Shown in pieces: positions 1-8,616 of a stretch of DNA of 64,000 bases (the first letter of the stretch is position 1; every line of letters starts with the position of its first letter). The notes below the pieces were generated by a model. It did not search any database. It worked only from the letters and a program-made list of their open reading frames with translations, and was not told the origin of the DNA. This stretch comes from CAYNJF01 sp964397555 (GTDB lineage Bacteria; Pseudomonadota; Gammaproteobacteria; Berkiellales; Berkiellaceae). A program made the position numbers and the translations under genes. The stretch covers positions 1-64,000 of the forward strand of contig CAYNJF010000007.1 of the NCBI GenBank assembly GCA_964397555.1, read 5' to 3'.

Positions 1-145
1 ACGAGTTATTGTCTGTGCTTGCATTCAAAACTGGGCTGATACACGTAACCTCAACCCCTCATATTTGAATATACAAGCATACATAACGCCTGAACTAATC
101 CTATCCTTTTAAAGTCTTAAGACAAACGTTTGCCTTAAGGACTGT

Positions 146-3100
146 ATGCTACTCACCGATAGCTCAAATTTTTGGTTATTGCCTCCCCACATACTGGATG
201 ATTTTCTAGATTTTACGGATGATACTTACCCGGACATTGAACTTGAGCTTCGTGGTTTAAATACGAGTGATTCGATACAAATAACCAATCTGAGTGAATC
301 ATTTAAGTCCGCACTTATGTTTTGGCTTCTAACTCAGCGTTGTCGGTTGTCTGATGTCCAAAAAGAATCGTTGAGCTCAACCATTATCCAACACTTAGCC
401 GACATCAATGCCCATCAATATCGAGGCTTAAGTTTGCCAACGATGGCATTGGCCACAGATAATGAGCCCATTTATCACAAGATGCTCAAGGCAAACGGTG
501 AGCCTGTTCTTGAGCAAACGATCCTTTTAAAACGTCTTGCTCAATTTTTGATGCTTAAAAAGGGGACTGAGGGTTACGACGATGTCATCATCGAACATAT
601 CGTTAAAGAACTTGTATCAGGACACTGCTCCGGGCTTGTTTGGGATTACTTAGTCTCAGCAAAAAGTCATACAACCTTACCCTTTCGAGATAAAATGAAT
701 CAGTTGTCTTCATGGGATGGGGATGGGACCACCCTATCCAGTGACCAAGACCGTCTTTTCAGTGAAATGGCTCAAGTGATGTTTTTCGCCCATCAAGCCG
801 GTAGCTTTAAAAGATCAAACTCTTCAGTTAAAACAATGAGACAAGATAGTCCTCTTGTCGGTACTTGGTTAAGCCCTGAAATCACCCCATTAGTGACCAG
901 CGCAGATACCAAAGAACCTTTGAGTATGGTTGAAGCGGCAAGCCTTATTCGCTCAAAAGCTACTGACTCTACCCTTATCTATCTGCAATCAACCCTAGGT
1001 GAAAGCGAAGAAAAGCATGCCATAGGCATGCAAGTCATCAAGAACAAGGATGGAACGACTCAATATGAAGTCTATGATCCCAATGCTTTTCTTGGCCCCA
1101 AGCATTTTGACACCATCGAAGGTGCGATGGAGTTTGTTCAAATCCAGACCAAATCGGCTAGTGTGAAGATACGCTTATTCGAGCCACTAAAATATGAGTA
1201 TCAGCCTTTATCCGAAAAATCGATGGACACCTCAGCGCTTCTAGCCATGCTCGACACACTTACTCAAACCTCAAGTTTAGAGATGAAAGGATCAAACACA
1301 ACCAGCCCCCTCTACCTCCAATACAAACAAGGGGAGTGGCACATGAGTATGAACATGGACGGAGAGCTCAAACAATGGACCTTCTCAAACACGAGTGCTT
1401 TGCATGCAACAATCCAATCCGTTGTGGCAGAGCCCATTAGCATCATTGAGCATCAACTAAACTTGAGCGCTCGCTCTGAACAACAACTTAAAAGCTTAGA
1501 TGAGAGTCTTTTGCTGGAAGCTCTGCATGTCGCGTTTGCCACGAATAACTCAATCATGCTGAACGCTGTCAAAGCTGAACTTGAAGAAAAAAATGGCTTT
1601 GAACATGGAATCATACGTGAAGGAAGCATGGCAGGAACCTCTTATTTTAACATGGCTGTCAGTACGTATGACGCCGACTTCGTTCGATGGATATCGAGCA
1701 TGGTCTCACCCAAGCCTGACTTAGAGCAACTTGACCCAAACTTTGAAGACAGAAACAGCTTACGAATCGCCATTGACCGCCTCAATAGCCCCATGCTTGC
1801 CACTCTTTTTGAGCATGGTCTGAACGTTGATTATCAGCTAACCAATGAGCAAAATGGTGAACTTTACGCCTTTACCCTGCTCCAATTTGCCCTGCTTAAC
1901 GAAAACATGGACGTTATTGAAACCCTCTTGAACGCTGGGGCCGACCCAAACTTAGATATGCACTCCCCGGACTTGCATCAGAGCACTTTTTTGGTCGTGA
2001 TTGAGTCTCAACGGCCTCTTGAACAAAAGCTAGCCGTGCTTGATGCGTTAGTCGAACATGGGCTTGATATCAAAAAACATTGCACCAAACTAAATGGGGA
2101 GAAGTTGCCAACACTTTTAGTTTTGCTAAATCGTCCCAATCAATCTGAAAAGTCCGTTCTAGCTTACTTAGATTTTTTTAGAACGCATGGCTTTGATTTC
2201 AACCAATCCTATACCGAGGATGGCATTAAAGAAGGCCCCTTTAGTAGTATGCTTGCTCTTCAATCGCCCGCTATTTTCCAAAAATTAATTGATTGTGGGT
2301 GCGACGTCAATGAGCCGATCTTTATCGATCAAGTCACTTTAAAAGGTGAGCCAATCACACAGACACCTCTCGCTCTAGCCATCGAGTACTATTTGGAAAA
2401 TCCTGAAGTTGGAGAAGCATTAATTGATAGCCTGATCCAAAAAGGAGTTGACCTAAATGCATCTATCTTTGCCCCTATGCAGACGACGGCACTTCAATAT
2501 GCCTTGTCTGAAGGCGCAAAATTATTGGCAATGAAGTTTGCGAAGCTTCAAAAGCCTGCGTTCGCAAACCTTATTGATATGGCCGCACCACTCGATGTTG
2601 TGAAGTCTCTCTTAAGCCAAGAGATTACAAGCATAGATGCTAAACAGATGCCTAAAGCGGTAGAACACGTATTCGAACAGGAGCAATGGGCAGCAAGTAC
2701 CAAAGTAGATTGGATATCTTATTTCATAGGGCAAGGGTTAGCACTCAATGCACCCATGATGCTTGAGGGTGAATCAACCTCGGTGCTTACTCTGATGCTC
2801 CAGTCAAACATGGATATGGTAAGTAAACTTATCCTATTGGAAGGCATGCTCCAAAAAGGCTTAAACCTATCGGATGAACTCGCACCAGGCATGGCACAAA
2901 CTTGGGTTCAATGCGCTGCACGTGAGAAATCAATGGCCCTATTAAAAACCCTATACCAACATGGGCTTGATCCAAACACCCCTATCGAAAGCATACATCT
3001 ACCTCTACCTAAAGGAGCCGCTTTGGATGATGAGGCTCCCCTTCTATTACCGCCTTTGATGTTCGCAATACTAAAGGGCGATGAGCCGTTGTTAAACGAA

Positions 3101-3442
3101 TTAATCCAACGTGGGGCCAACCCTAATGAGGTGGTGAAAGAAGGTCCATATCAAGGATACAATGCAATCAGCTTAGCCGCCCATCGACAAGACGCTGAAA
3201 CCCTAACCACGATGATTCAGCATGGGCTCATCGGGGCTGATACCCTCTTAGAAGCCGGTGATCACCAAGGCAAGACCTTACGAGCATGGGCAACCGAAAT
3301 GCTCAATGAAGAATCCAAGCCTCAGTCCAGTTATCAGTTTGGTGGTTCAGCCTTTCAAAGCGATTGGTTAAGTCTCATTAGAACCATGGACAACCAGGAC
3401 AAACTTAGCCCTAAGGTTGATGAACCAAGGCCAGGTCGATAA
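146..3442 (+). CDS. Ankyrin-repeat protein with YopT-like (C58) cysteine protease signature
   Basis: A 1098-residue soluble protein with no signal peptide or membrane span. The N-terminal part carries what looks like a papain-fold triad of the YopT/C58 family: GHCSGLVWDYL around Cys161, HAIGM at His291 and EVYDPN at Asp311. Order and spacing match the C-H-D pattern of that family, whose known members cleave or modify host proteins. From about residue 540 to 1000 there are degenerate ankyrin repeats, for example LLNAGADPN near 597 and LIQRGANPN near 985. Ankyrin arrays bind partners and are common in proteins injected into eukaryotic hosts. The start is the ATG at 146, with AAGGA five bases upstream. 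It converges on tilS with a 9-base gap and no clear terminator. I infer a host-directed effector. The protease assignment rests on motifs only. Confidence 0.72.
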   Translation: MLLTDSSNFWLLPPHILDDFLDFTDDTYPDIELELRGLNTSDSIQITNLSESFKSALMFWLLTQRCRLSDVQKESLSSTIIQHLADINAHQYRGLSLPTMALATDNEPIYHKMLKANGEPVLEQTILLKRLAQFLMLKKGTEGYDDVIIEHIVKELVSGHCSGLVWDYLVSAKSHTTLPFRDKMNQLSSWDGDGTTLSSDQDRLFSEMAQVMFFAHQAGSFKRSNSSVKTMRQDSPLVGTWLSPEITPLVTSADTKEPLSMVEAASLIRSKATDSTLIYLQSTLGESEEKHAIGMQVIKNKDGTTQYEVYDPNAFLGPKHFDTIEGAMEFVQIQTKSASVKIRLFEPLKYEYQPLSEKSMDTSALLAMLDTLTQTSSLEMKGSNTTSPLYLQYKQGEWHMSMNMDGELKQWTFSNTSALHATIQSVVAEPISIIEHQLNLSARSEQQLKSLDESLLLEALHVAFATNNSIMLNAVKAELEEKNGFEHGIIREGSMAGTSYFNMAVSTYDADFVRWISSMVSPKPDLEQLDPNFEDRNSLRIAIDRLNSPMLATLFEHGLNVDYQLTNEQNGELYAFTLLQFALLNENMDVIETLLNAGADPNLDMHSPDLHQSTFLVVIESQRPLEQKLAVLDALVEHGLDIKKHCTKLNGEKLPTLLVLLNRPNQSEKSVLAYLDFFRTHGFDFNQSYTEDGIKEGPFSSMLALQSPAIFQKLIDCGCDVNEPIFIDQVTLKGEPITQTPLALAIEYYLENPEVGEALIDSLIQKGVDLNASIFAPMQTTALQYALSEGAKLLAMKFAKLQKPAFANLIDMAAPLDVVKSLLSQEITSIDAKQMPKAVEHVFEQEQWAASTKVDWISYFIGQGLALNAPMMLEGESTSVLTLMLQSNMDMVSKLILLEGMLQKGLNLSDELAPGMAQTWVQCAAREKSMALLKTLYQHGLDPNTPIESIHLPLPKGAALDDEAPLLLPPLMFAILKGDEPLLNELIQRGANPNEVVKEGPYQGYNAISLAAHRQDAETLTTMIQHGLIGADTLLEAGDHQGKTLRAWATEMLNEESKPQSSYQFGGSAFQSDWLSLIRTMDNQDKLSPKVDEPRPGR

Positions 3443-3451
3443 GCCAGCCCT

Positions 3452-4753
3452 CTAAGGATACTCCAAGTTGACCACAAGGCCAGACTCATGCTTTGTTGCA
3501 TCAAAGGGGTCGCACACAAATAAACCCGGGATGGCTGCTAATTGCTCATTCACGTAGATGCATGGCCACCTGCGACGTTGATGAGAAGGAACATCATACA
3601 TTTGCCACCATTTTTTCATCGGCTTACTACCGCGCTTTGACACGCGAGGCTTTTCGCCCAGGATGATTGGCCTTACCACAACCTTGTCACCAGCTTGCAA
3701 ACGGATCCCGACTCCTTGTTCTTGAGTCAATCTCAGACAGTGCCCCTGTGGGGTATGAAGGGTGCTTTGGCCTGTCCATTCAATGGCATACTCATCCGTG
3801 GTTTGTCTTGGCTCAATACGCCATAGCCCTCGGTGGCGATACAAGAGGTATTCATCTAAGTCAATGGTTGGCACTTTATCTGCCTTGGCACTGAGCTGGC
3901 GAACAATATCATGCATCTTCTGAGTGGATGGCATGGGAAGACGATAAGATTTTAGCCAATATCGAATAAGGTTTTTTTGGCGATGGGTGGATAACTTGGT
4001 AAGAGCTTCACTTTGGAGCCCATTATCTCGAAGGCACTGTTTGGCATCTATTTGAGCCAACTCATCCAAAAGAATCTGAGCTTCCCTGCAATGTTCAGCG
4101 CTTCGATTGATTGCTTTGAGGGTTCCAAGGCGCTTGGACTCAAGATTTGGCAAGATGTTGAGTCTAAGATGGTTTCTTAATGGCTCGCTGTCTGAATTGG
4201 TTGGGTCCTCAATCCATGTAAGCTTGTTCTGATCGGCATAGTTTAAGATCTGAGCCCTAGAGATTGACAGCAACGGTCTGTGTACCTCAAGTCCATAGAC
4301 GTAAGAAGGGTTTTTAATGCCACTGAGACCCTCAACACCTGAGCCTCGCATCAGATGCATCAAAACCGTTTCTGCTTGATCATCGCCATGCCCCCCTGTA
4401 AGAACGATGGCTTTATCTTCAACATGTTCTCTTATCAAACGAAATCGCTGCTTTCTCGCAAACGCTTCCATACTGGGCTCATTTTGAGCGCTTTTGACAT
4501 CGCGTACAGTTAAGGGAACCCCTAGCTGCTCACAGGTGAGCTGAGCCTGAGTGGTAAAAGCATTGCACTGTTCTTGTAGATGGTGATTGACGTGAATGGC
4601 TTTAAGGTTAACCGCTTTGTTGTACTGCTCAATGTGAGCTTTCACAGCATGCAAAAGTACCGTTGAATCGACGCCTCCTGAGAAGGCGACGACCCAGGTT
4701 AAACTATCCGTTGAGCGACTCCATTGCTGTAATGCTTGTTTGATTTCAACCAA
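3452..4753 (-). CDS. tilS: tRNA(Ile)-lysidine synthetase TilS
   Basis: Cytoplasmic ATP-dependent enzyme that converts the wobble cytidine of the CAU-anticodon tRNA-Ile to lysidine, so that AUA is read as isoleucine. The PP-loop VAFSGGVDST is at residues 22-31, and the family motif GGHGDDQAETVLMHLMRGSG follows about 100 residues later. The 433-residue length is normal and includes the C-terminal substrate-binding domains. The only possible start is a TTG placed directly after the accA stop codon, in the same frame; there is no in-frame ATG before the P-loop. Translation is therefore probably coupled to accA. The accA-tilS pairing is seen in related gammaproteobacteria. Confidence 0.95.
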   Translation of the reverse strand: MVEIKQALQQWSRSTDSLTWVVAFSGGVDSTVLLHAVKAHIEQYNKAVNLKAIHVNHHLQEQCNAFTTQAQLTCEQLGVPLTVRDVKSAQNEPSMEAFARKQRFRLIREHVEDKAIVLTGGHGDDQAETVLMHLMRGSGVEGLSGIKNPSYVYGLEVHRPLLSISRAQILNYADQNKLTWIEDPTNSDSEPLRNHLRLNILPNLESKRLGTLKAINRSAEHCREAQILLDELAQIDAKQCLRDNGLQSEALTKLSTHRQKNLIRYWLKSYRLPMPSTQKMHDIVRQLSAKADKVPTIDLDEYLLYRHRGLWRIEPRQTTDEYAIEWTGQSTLHTPQGHCLRLTQEQGVGIRLQAGDKVVVRPIILGEKPRVSKRGSKPMKKWWQMYDVPSHQRRRWPCIYVNEQLAAIPGLFVCDPFDATKHESGLVVNLEYP

Positions 4754-5710
4754 TCAGCTATCCCAGCGACCAATCGCCATAAATTTTTCGTAACGGTTTT
4801 GAACCAACTCTTCAACAGGAATCGATTTAAGCGCCATCAGTTGATCACTGATCGCATCCTTTAGGGTTTTAGCCATCGCAATTTTATCACGATGTGCCCC
4901 GCCCAATGGCTCTGAAATAATATGATCAATCAAGCCTTGTGCGTAAAGCTTATCCGCTGTCATTCCCATAATTTCAGCCGCTTCATGAGCTTTTTCTGCA
5001 CTTTTGAACAAAATGGTAGCGCACCCTTCTGGAGAGATAGTCGCGTAGTAAGAGTATTGAAGCATCATAATCTTATCACCTACCCCAATCCCTAAAGCGC
5101 CCCCAGAGCAGCCTTCACCAATGACGCAACAAATGATTGGCGTCTTAAGCCCTGCCATGACTGCTAAATTCTCAGCAATGGCGCCTGACTGTCCACGAGC
5201 TTCAGCATCAATGCCAGGATAAGCGCCTGGGGTGTCGATAAAGGTCACCACCGGTAATTTAAATTTCTCAGCCGTTTGCATCAAACGCTTGGCTTTTCGA
5301 TATCCCTCGGGATGCATCATGCCAAAGTTGCGCTTAATCTTCTCTTTGGTCGAGCGCCCTTTTTGCTGCCCGATGATCATCACAGGGATTTCATCAATTC
5401 GCCCAATGCCACCAATCACAGCCGCATCGTCACGAAAGGTGCGATCGCCGTGCATTTCATCAAAATCTTGAACCAAGATGTCAATGTAGTCACGAGCATG
5501 AGGCCTCAAAGGATGTCTTGCCAGCTGGGCAATTTGCCACGCGGATAAATTCTTAAAAACAGAACGGGTTAAATCCTGACTTTTTTGCTTTAACTTGGTA
5601 ATTTCATCGGAAATATTAATCTGAGCGTCTTCTTCAACAGAACCCAACTCACGTATTTTCTCTTCCAGCTCAGCGATGGGTTGCTCAAAATCTAGGTAAT
5701 TCGTACTCAT
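4754..5710 (-). CDS. accA: Acetyl-CoA carboxylase carboxyltransferase subunit alpha
   Basis: Alpha subunit of the carboxyltransferase that, with AccD, moves CO2 from carboxybiotin to acetyl-CoA to make malonyl-CoA, the first committed step of fatty acid synthesis. At 318 residues it has the standard length. The N-terminal helical region (YLDFEQPIAELEEKIREL) is followed by the crotonase-like core, with FIDTPGAYPG and GEGCSGGALGIGVGD. In many gammaproteobacteria accA follows dnaE directly. Here 13.3 kb of accessory genes separates the two, and accA must have its own promoter in the 5711-5922 region. Confidence 0.97.
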   Translation of the reverse strand: MSTNYLDFEQPIAELEEKIRELGSVEEDAQINISDEITKLKQKSQDLTRSVFKNLSAWQIAQLARHPLRPHARDYIDILVQDFDEMHGDRTFRDDAAVIGGIGRIDEIPVMIIGQQKGRSTKEKIKRNFGMMHPEGYRKAKRLMQTAEKFKLPVVTFIDTPGAYPGIDAEARGQSGAIAENLAVMAGLKTPIICCVIGEGCSGGALGIGVGDKIMMLQYSYYATISPEGCATILFKSAEKAHEAAEIMGMTADKLYAQGLIDHIISEPLGGAHRDKIAMAKTLKDAISDQLMALKSIPVEELVQNRYEKFMAIGRWDS

Positions 5711-5922
5711 GTCACCACTTATTATTAAGTCTACAAACTTATGTGATTCTTATTATTTCATCATACCATGAAAGCCAATGCTCATCCTAAAGCCTAACCG
5801 CTCTCTTAATATTTCATGCCCTACACCGATTAAGTTTGTTTACTAGTTTTAAGTCGTTTCTTGATGGTTGTCTTGATGGACAAGTTTCATATATCTTGGT
5901 GTCTTATCAAAGGGAGGACTCT

Positions 5923-6117
5923 ATGAAGTTTAAGACAGCGTTGTTGATGGCATTGATGATGATTGGCTTGTCTGGATGCGCATCCAAATGTGAGGACCAT
6001 GGCGGTAATCACGTCAAATGCATGGTGGATGATTGTCAGGGTAAAGGTTGTGAGCCACGGTGGATGCACATGAGTCGTGAAGACTGCATGAATCGAGGTG
6101 GTGAAGTTTTTTACTGA
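5923..6117 (+). CDS. Small cysteine-rich lipoprotein, function unknown
   Basis: A 64-residue precursor. The ATG at 5923 has GGGAGG seven bases upstream. The reading frame is open back to 5836, but that extension has no comparable ribosome binding site and would bury the signal peptide. Residues 1-18 form a lipoprotein signal ending in the lipobox LSGC, with Cys19 as the lipidated residue. The short mature part contains five further cysteines (23, 33, 38, 43, 55) and ends in tyrosine. Position 20 is Ala, so outer-membrane sorting is expected. I recognise no family. The many cysteines suggest disulfides or metal binding, which is inference. Confidence 0.7.
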   Translation: MKFKTALLMALMMIGLSGCASKCEDHGGNHVKCMVDDCQGKGCEPRWMHMSREDCMNRGGEVFY

Positions 6118-6163
6118 CCTATAAACCAAACCAGGTTTTTCAAAAATATTGGTTATTGTTATG

Positions 6164-6190
6164 AGTGACTTCCTATAATAGGAAGTCACT
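6164..6190. terminator. Perfect 11-bp hairpin between converging genes
   Basis: AGTGACTTCCT and its exact complement are separated by a five-base ATAAT loop. The hairpin sits between the lipoprotein gene ending at 6117 and the minus-strand gene ending at 6248. The following T-run is short (TTTT at 6197), so it may end transcription from both sides but is not a textbook intrinsic terminator. Confidence 0.6.
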
Positions 6191-6247
6191 TACAAATTTT
6201 GACTAAAGCACCAACATATTCATTTATATGACCAAGTCTTATAATCA

Positions 6248-6832
6248 TTAAAGGGTTCGCATTAGCTCAGTAACCATTGAAACATTAGACTCTGTGCTCG
6301 GAACCCGCTCCAAAGAATTGCTCCGCTTTTCCCGTTCATTGACTCTTGTTGTGTAACCGAAAGAAGACTCCGGATTAAAAGCCTTATGGACTCCCTTTCT
6401 CCATGATTCAATCATACTCAAAGAAGCTGGTTCTGGTCCGCTCACATACCGTTGTTCTGGACGTTCTTGTTGTTCTGGACGTTCCTGTTGTTCTGGCTCT
6501 GAGCTATGTCCCGTCTCAGCAAATGAAATTTCACCCGTAACATGTTCAACGCTGCTGTGTGATCTTGAATACATACTTCCCTGTTCTGTTGGAGGCTGAT
6601 CTTGGCCTTGAGCTTCAGCTTGATTAGGGTTTTGAGTAACGAGTTGGTTGTTAATATCCCTTGACCAAGGAGGAGACCAAGCCACAGATGGTTGAGTCCT
6701 TGATGGGGCCACTCTCGATCGCTTACAATCTTTTTTAAAAAATTGATAGAGCAAACAGATAATCAAACCCAATAGGACAGCAATGATCCCATAAAAAAAA
6801 TAGTAAGCCGCTGACTGGTTATCTTCATTCAT
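6248..6832 (-). CDS. Single-span membrane protein with hydrophilic repeat-bearing tail, unknown
   Basis: A 194-residue protein with a short polar N terminus, one transmembrane helix at about residues 9-30 and a stop-transfer cluster KKDCKR. A long polar, low-complexity tail rich in Q, E, S and P follows. The tail contains three copies of the hexapeptide EQQERP or a close variant, encoded by an 18-bp direct repeat. I recognise no domain. The next gene upstream on the same strand (6896-7294) has the same plan, so the two may be paralogous or work together. The long disordered tail would face the cytoplasm if the helix is inserted N-out, which is inference. Confidence 0.6.
   Translation of the reverse strand: MNEDNQSAAYYFFYGIIAVLLGLIICLLYQFFKKDCKRSRVAPSRTQPSVAWSPPWSRDINNQLVTQNPNQAEAQGQDQPPTEQGSMYSRSHSSVEHVTGEISFAETGHSSEPEQQERPEQQERPEQRYVSGPEPASLSMIESWRKGVHKAFNPESSFGYTTRVNEREKRSNSLERVPSTESNVSMVTELMRTL
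6451..6498. repeat. 18-bp tandem repeat inside 6248-6832
   Basis: Two 18-bp units starting GTTGTTCTGG at 6451 and 6469 differ at one base, and a partial third unit starts at 6487. On the coding strand they encode repeated E-Q-Q-E-R-P. The repeat length is a multiple of three, so copy-number change would keep the frame. Confidence 0.85.
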
Positions 6833-6895
6833 GGTTTGAATACACTCTTAGCTTGGTTGAGTTATTTTGTCGTTTGATATCGGCTTATACCAACT

Positions 6896-7294
6896 TTATA
6901 GCTGGTATATGGCCCCTGGAAGAGTGCTAGGATTGGTTTGGATTGGAGGCCCACTTAAAGCACTTAAAGCCCTAGCATCTGAGCTTTGAAAGCGAAGTGT
7001 TTGATTTACAGCCTGCTCATAACCGGGTGATTCGGTTTGAGCATTGGTGGTTTCGACAAATGAACCACTATGCGAGGCCAGGTTCAAAGCTCGCTCAATC
7101 GCCTGGTCCCTCTCGGGATCTCTATGGGTTATGGTTGGCGAGATTTGATTATGTTTGCGACCGAACAAAAGAGCGCAACAAAACCCCATTAATAGAGCAA
7201 GGCAGGCAAAAAGACTGATGATCATAATCGTTAATTGTAATCTTGCGTCATCATCATGGGATGGAAGGCTGTCAGGTAACGTACTGTTTCGCAT
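6896..7294 (-). CDS. Small single-span membrane protein, unknown
   Basis: A 132-residue protein. Residues 1-18 are polar and acidic, residues 19-45 form one strongly hydrophobic helix ending in GRKH, and the rest is a polar, probably disordered tail ending AIYQL. I recognise no domain. Its architecture copies that of the downstream gene at 6248-6832. No clear Shine-Dalgarno sequence precedes the ATG at 7294; the upstream bases are an A/T run that is also the tail of the terminator of the preceding gene. Start and expression are therefore less certain than for the neighbours. Confidence 0.5.
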   Translation of the reverse strand: MRNSTLPDSLPSHDDDARLQLTIMIISLFACLALLMGFCCALLFGRKHNQISPTITHRDPERDQAIERALNLASHSGSFVETTNAQTESPGYEQAVNQTLRFQSSDARALSALSGPPIQTNPSTLPGAIYQL

Positions 7295-7304
7295 AAAAAA
7301 CTCA

Positions 7305-7332
7305 TAAAAAAAGAGGCAGCGAAGCTGCCTCT
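7305..7332 (-). terminator. Intrinsic terminator after the FKBP gene
   Basis: On the minus strand, a nine-base stem AGAGGCAGC/GCTGCCTCT with a TTC loop is followed by a run of seven T. It lies 18 bases after the stop codon of the FKBP gene. Confidence 0.9.
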
Positions 7333-7349
7333 GTCAGAGGAACATAGAT

Positions 7350-7790
7350 TTAGTGAGCAGGTTGGTCTTCCACCTTCACGATGGTGCCTTCAACCGTCAC
7401 ACGCTGACCGGCTAACGGATGGTTTAGGTCGAGCTCAACGGTTTCTTCATTGATTTTAACCACCGTTACAAACACGGCTTGATCATTGCTGACCGCTGTC
7501 ACAGGCATGCCTTCTTGGAGCTGATCGGGGTTTTCAAACACCGTTTTTGGCACTTCTTTATTTGCCCCTTCTTGACGCTGACCGAACGCATCGTCCGCTT
7601 CCAACGTAAATGAAAACGTTTCACCTTCAGCCATGTCCATCAATTTGGCTTCAACTGCTGGGATCATCTGACCTTGACCACTTTGGTAAACCACTGGCTG
7701 CTTGTTCACGGATGTATCAACAAAAACATCCCCTTTTTCAGAGGTAATTTTAAGTTCAGTAGTCACTTGTGAATTGGGTGTAATTTTCAT
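7350..7790 (-). CDS. FKBP-type peptidyl-prolyl isomerase, SlyD/FkpB type
   Basis: A 146-residue cytoplasmic prolyl isomerase and chaperone. The FKBP core is split by an insert-in-flap domain in the way typical of SlyD and FkpB: GQMIPAVEAKLMDMAEGE, then DDAFGQR, then the late signature DLNHPLAGQRV. It lacks the His/Cys-rich metal-binding tail of SlyD and ends at the core, which fits the FkpB (SlpA) branch or a tailless SlyD. AAGGT precedes the ATG. A strong intrinsic terminator follows, so it is probably transcribed alone. Confidence 0.9.
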   Translation of the reverse strand: MKITPNSQVTTELKITSEKGDVFVDTSVNKQPVVYQSGQGQMIPAVEAKLMDMAEGETFSFTLEADDAFGQRQEGANKEVPKTVFENPDQLQEGMPVTAVSNDQAVFVTVVKINEETVELDLNHPLAGQRVTVEGTIVKVEDQPAH

Positions 7791-7848
7791 AACATACCTT
7801 TTAATTTAAGGGACTAAATAATACCATGCCTTATATAAGAAGTCACCC

Positions 7849-8445
7849 TTATCGGCCTCTCCTAAACATTCCCTTTGCTTTTGCCATTAACCCATCCTTT
7901 TGTTTGGGGGCATCTGGGCTCACATCAGGGCCTGCATCAGGCTTAAGATCCTTGAGTATGGTTTTGAGTAACTCACTTTTATCCTCGTTTTTATCCGGAT
8001 CATCCGTGAAAAACTGTAAGGTGGTCACATTAAGTTTATGTTCAAGACAGTGCTTGATGATATTGCGAGCTTCTTCCTCATCATTGCAGATGAGCTCAAA
8101 CTCTAATGTTTCTTTATGATGCTTTTCGTAGACAGTCTGATAGGTGGTCATCACTTCCATAGACATTCTAAGGCTTTCTTCTGAAGTATCGTGCATCACC
8201 ACGCTTAGTCCATCTGGATTAAATTCCACGCCAAGCTTTTGATCACCTTGCATGATGTCAAAACGCTCCATTTCGACATCAAATTCTTCGGGGCATTTCC
8301 AATGCTCTTTTGCTAATAGGGCCTTCATGGCTGCAAAAAAGTCTTCTTTGAGCTTTTTGGTGTTGACGATTTTCTCGTCTTCATGGCTCTTAGCATTCAA
8401 GCGAGCGAGTTGTTCTCGCTCTTCGTGGTTTTCTTGACCTACCAT
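7849..8445 (-). CDS. Charged soluble protein, function unknown
   Basis: A 198-residue protein rich in Lys and Glu, with no signal peptide or membrane segment. I chose the second ATG (8445), because GGAG lies six bases before it and touches the first ATG at 8451. Residues 1-60 look helical. The middle (about 60-155) alternates beta and alpha segments. The C-terminal 45 residues are a Pro/Asp/Lys-rich tail ending KGMFRRGR. I recognise no family. It is divergent from the exported kinase-like gene at 8617. The basic, flexible C terminus is common in secreted effectors but proves nothing. Confidence 0.6.
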   Translation of the reverse strand: MVGQENHEEREQLARLNAKSHEDEKIVNTKKLKEDFFAAMKALLAKEHWKCPEEFDVEMERFDIMQGDQKLGVEFNPDGLSVVMHDTSEESLRMSMEVMTTYQTVYEKHHKETLEFELICNDEEEARNIIKHCLEHKLNVTTLQFFTDDPDKNEDKSELLKTILKDLKPDAGPDVSPDAPKQKDGLMAKAKGMFRRGR

Positions 8446-8616
8446 AGTCATCTCCGTTTATAACTTATGCCTTATGACCGAGTTTAGTTTAAAAGGTTCA
8501 AGACATTTGGCCTAACGTTAAGCCCCTGGTTGGGGATCTATCTATCAACATAAAACTGGCAAAGCAGCAAGATAGGTCGATAGAAGATTTAAGCTTACAT
8601 TTTAAGGGTTTAACTT

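Noticed and set aside
6451..6498. Short tandem repeats as a CRISPR array
   Set aside because: Units are contiguous, coding and without spacers. No CRISPR-like array or cas gene is seen anywhere in the window.
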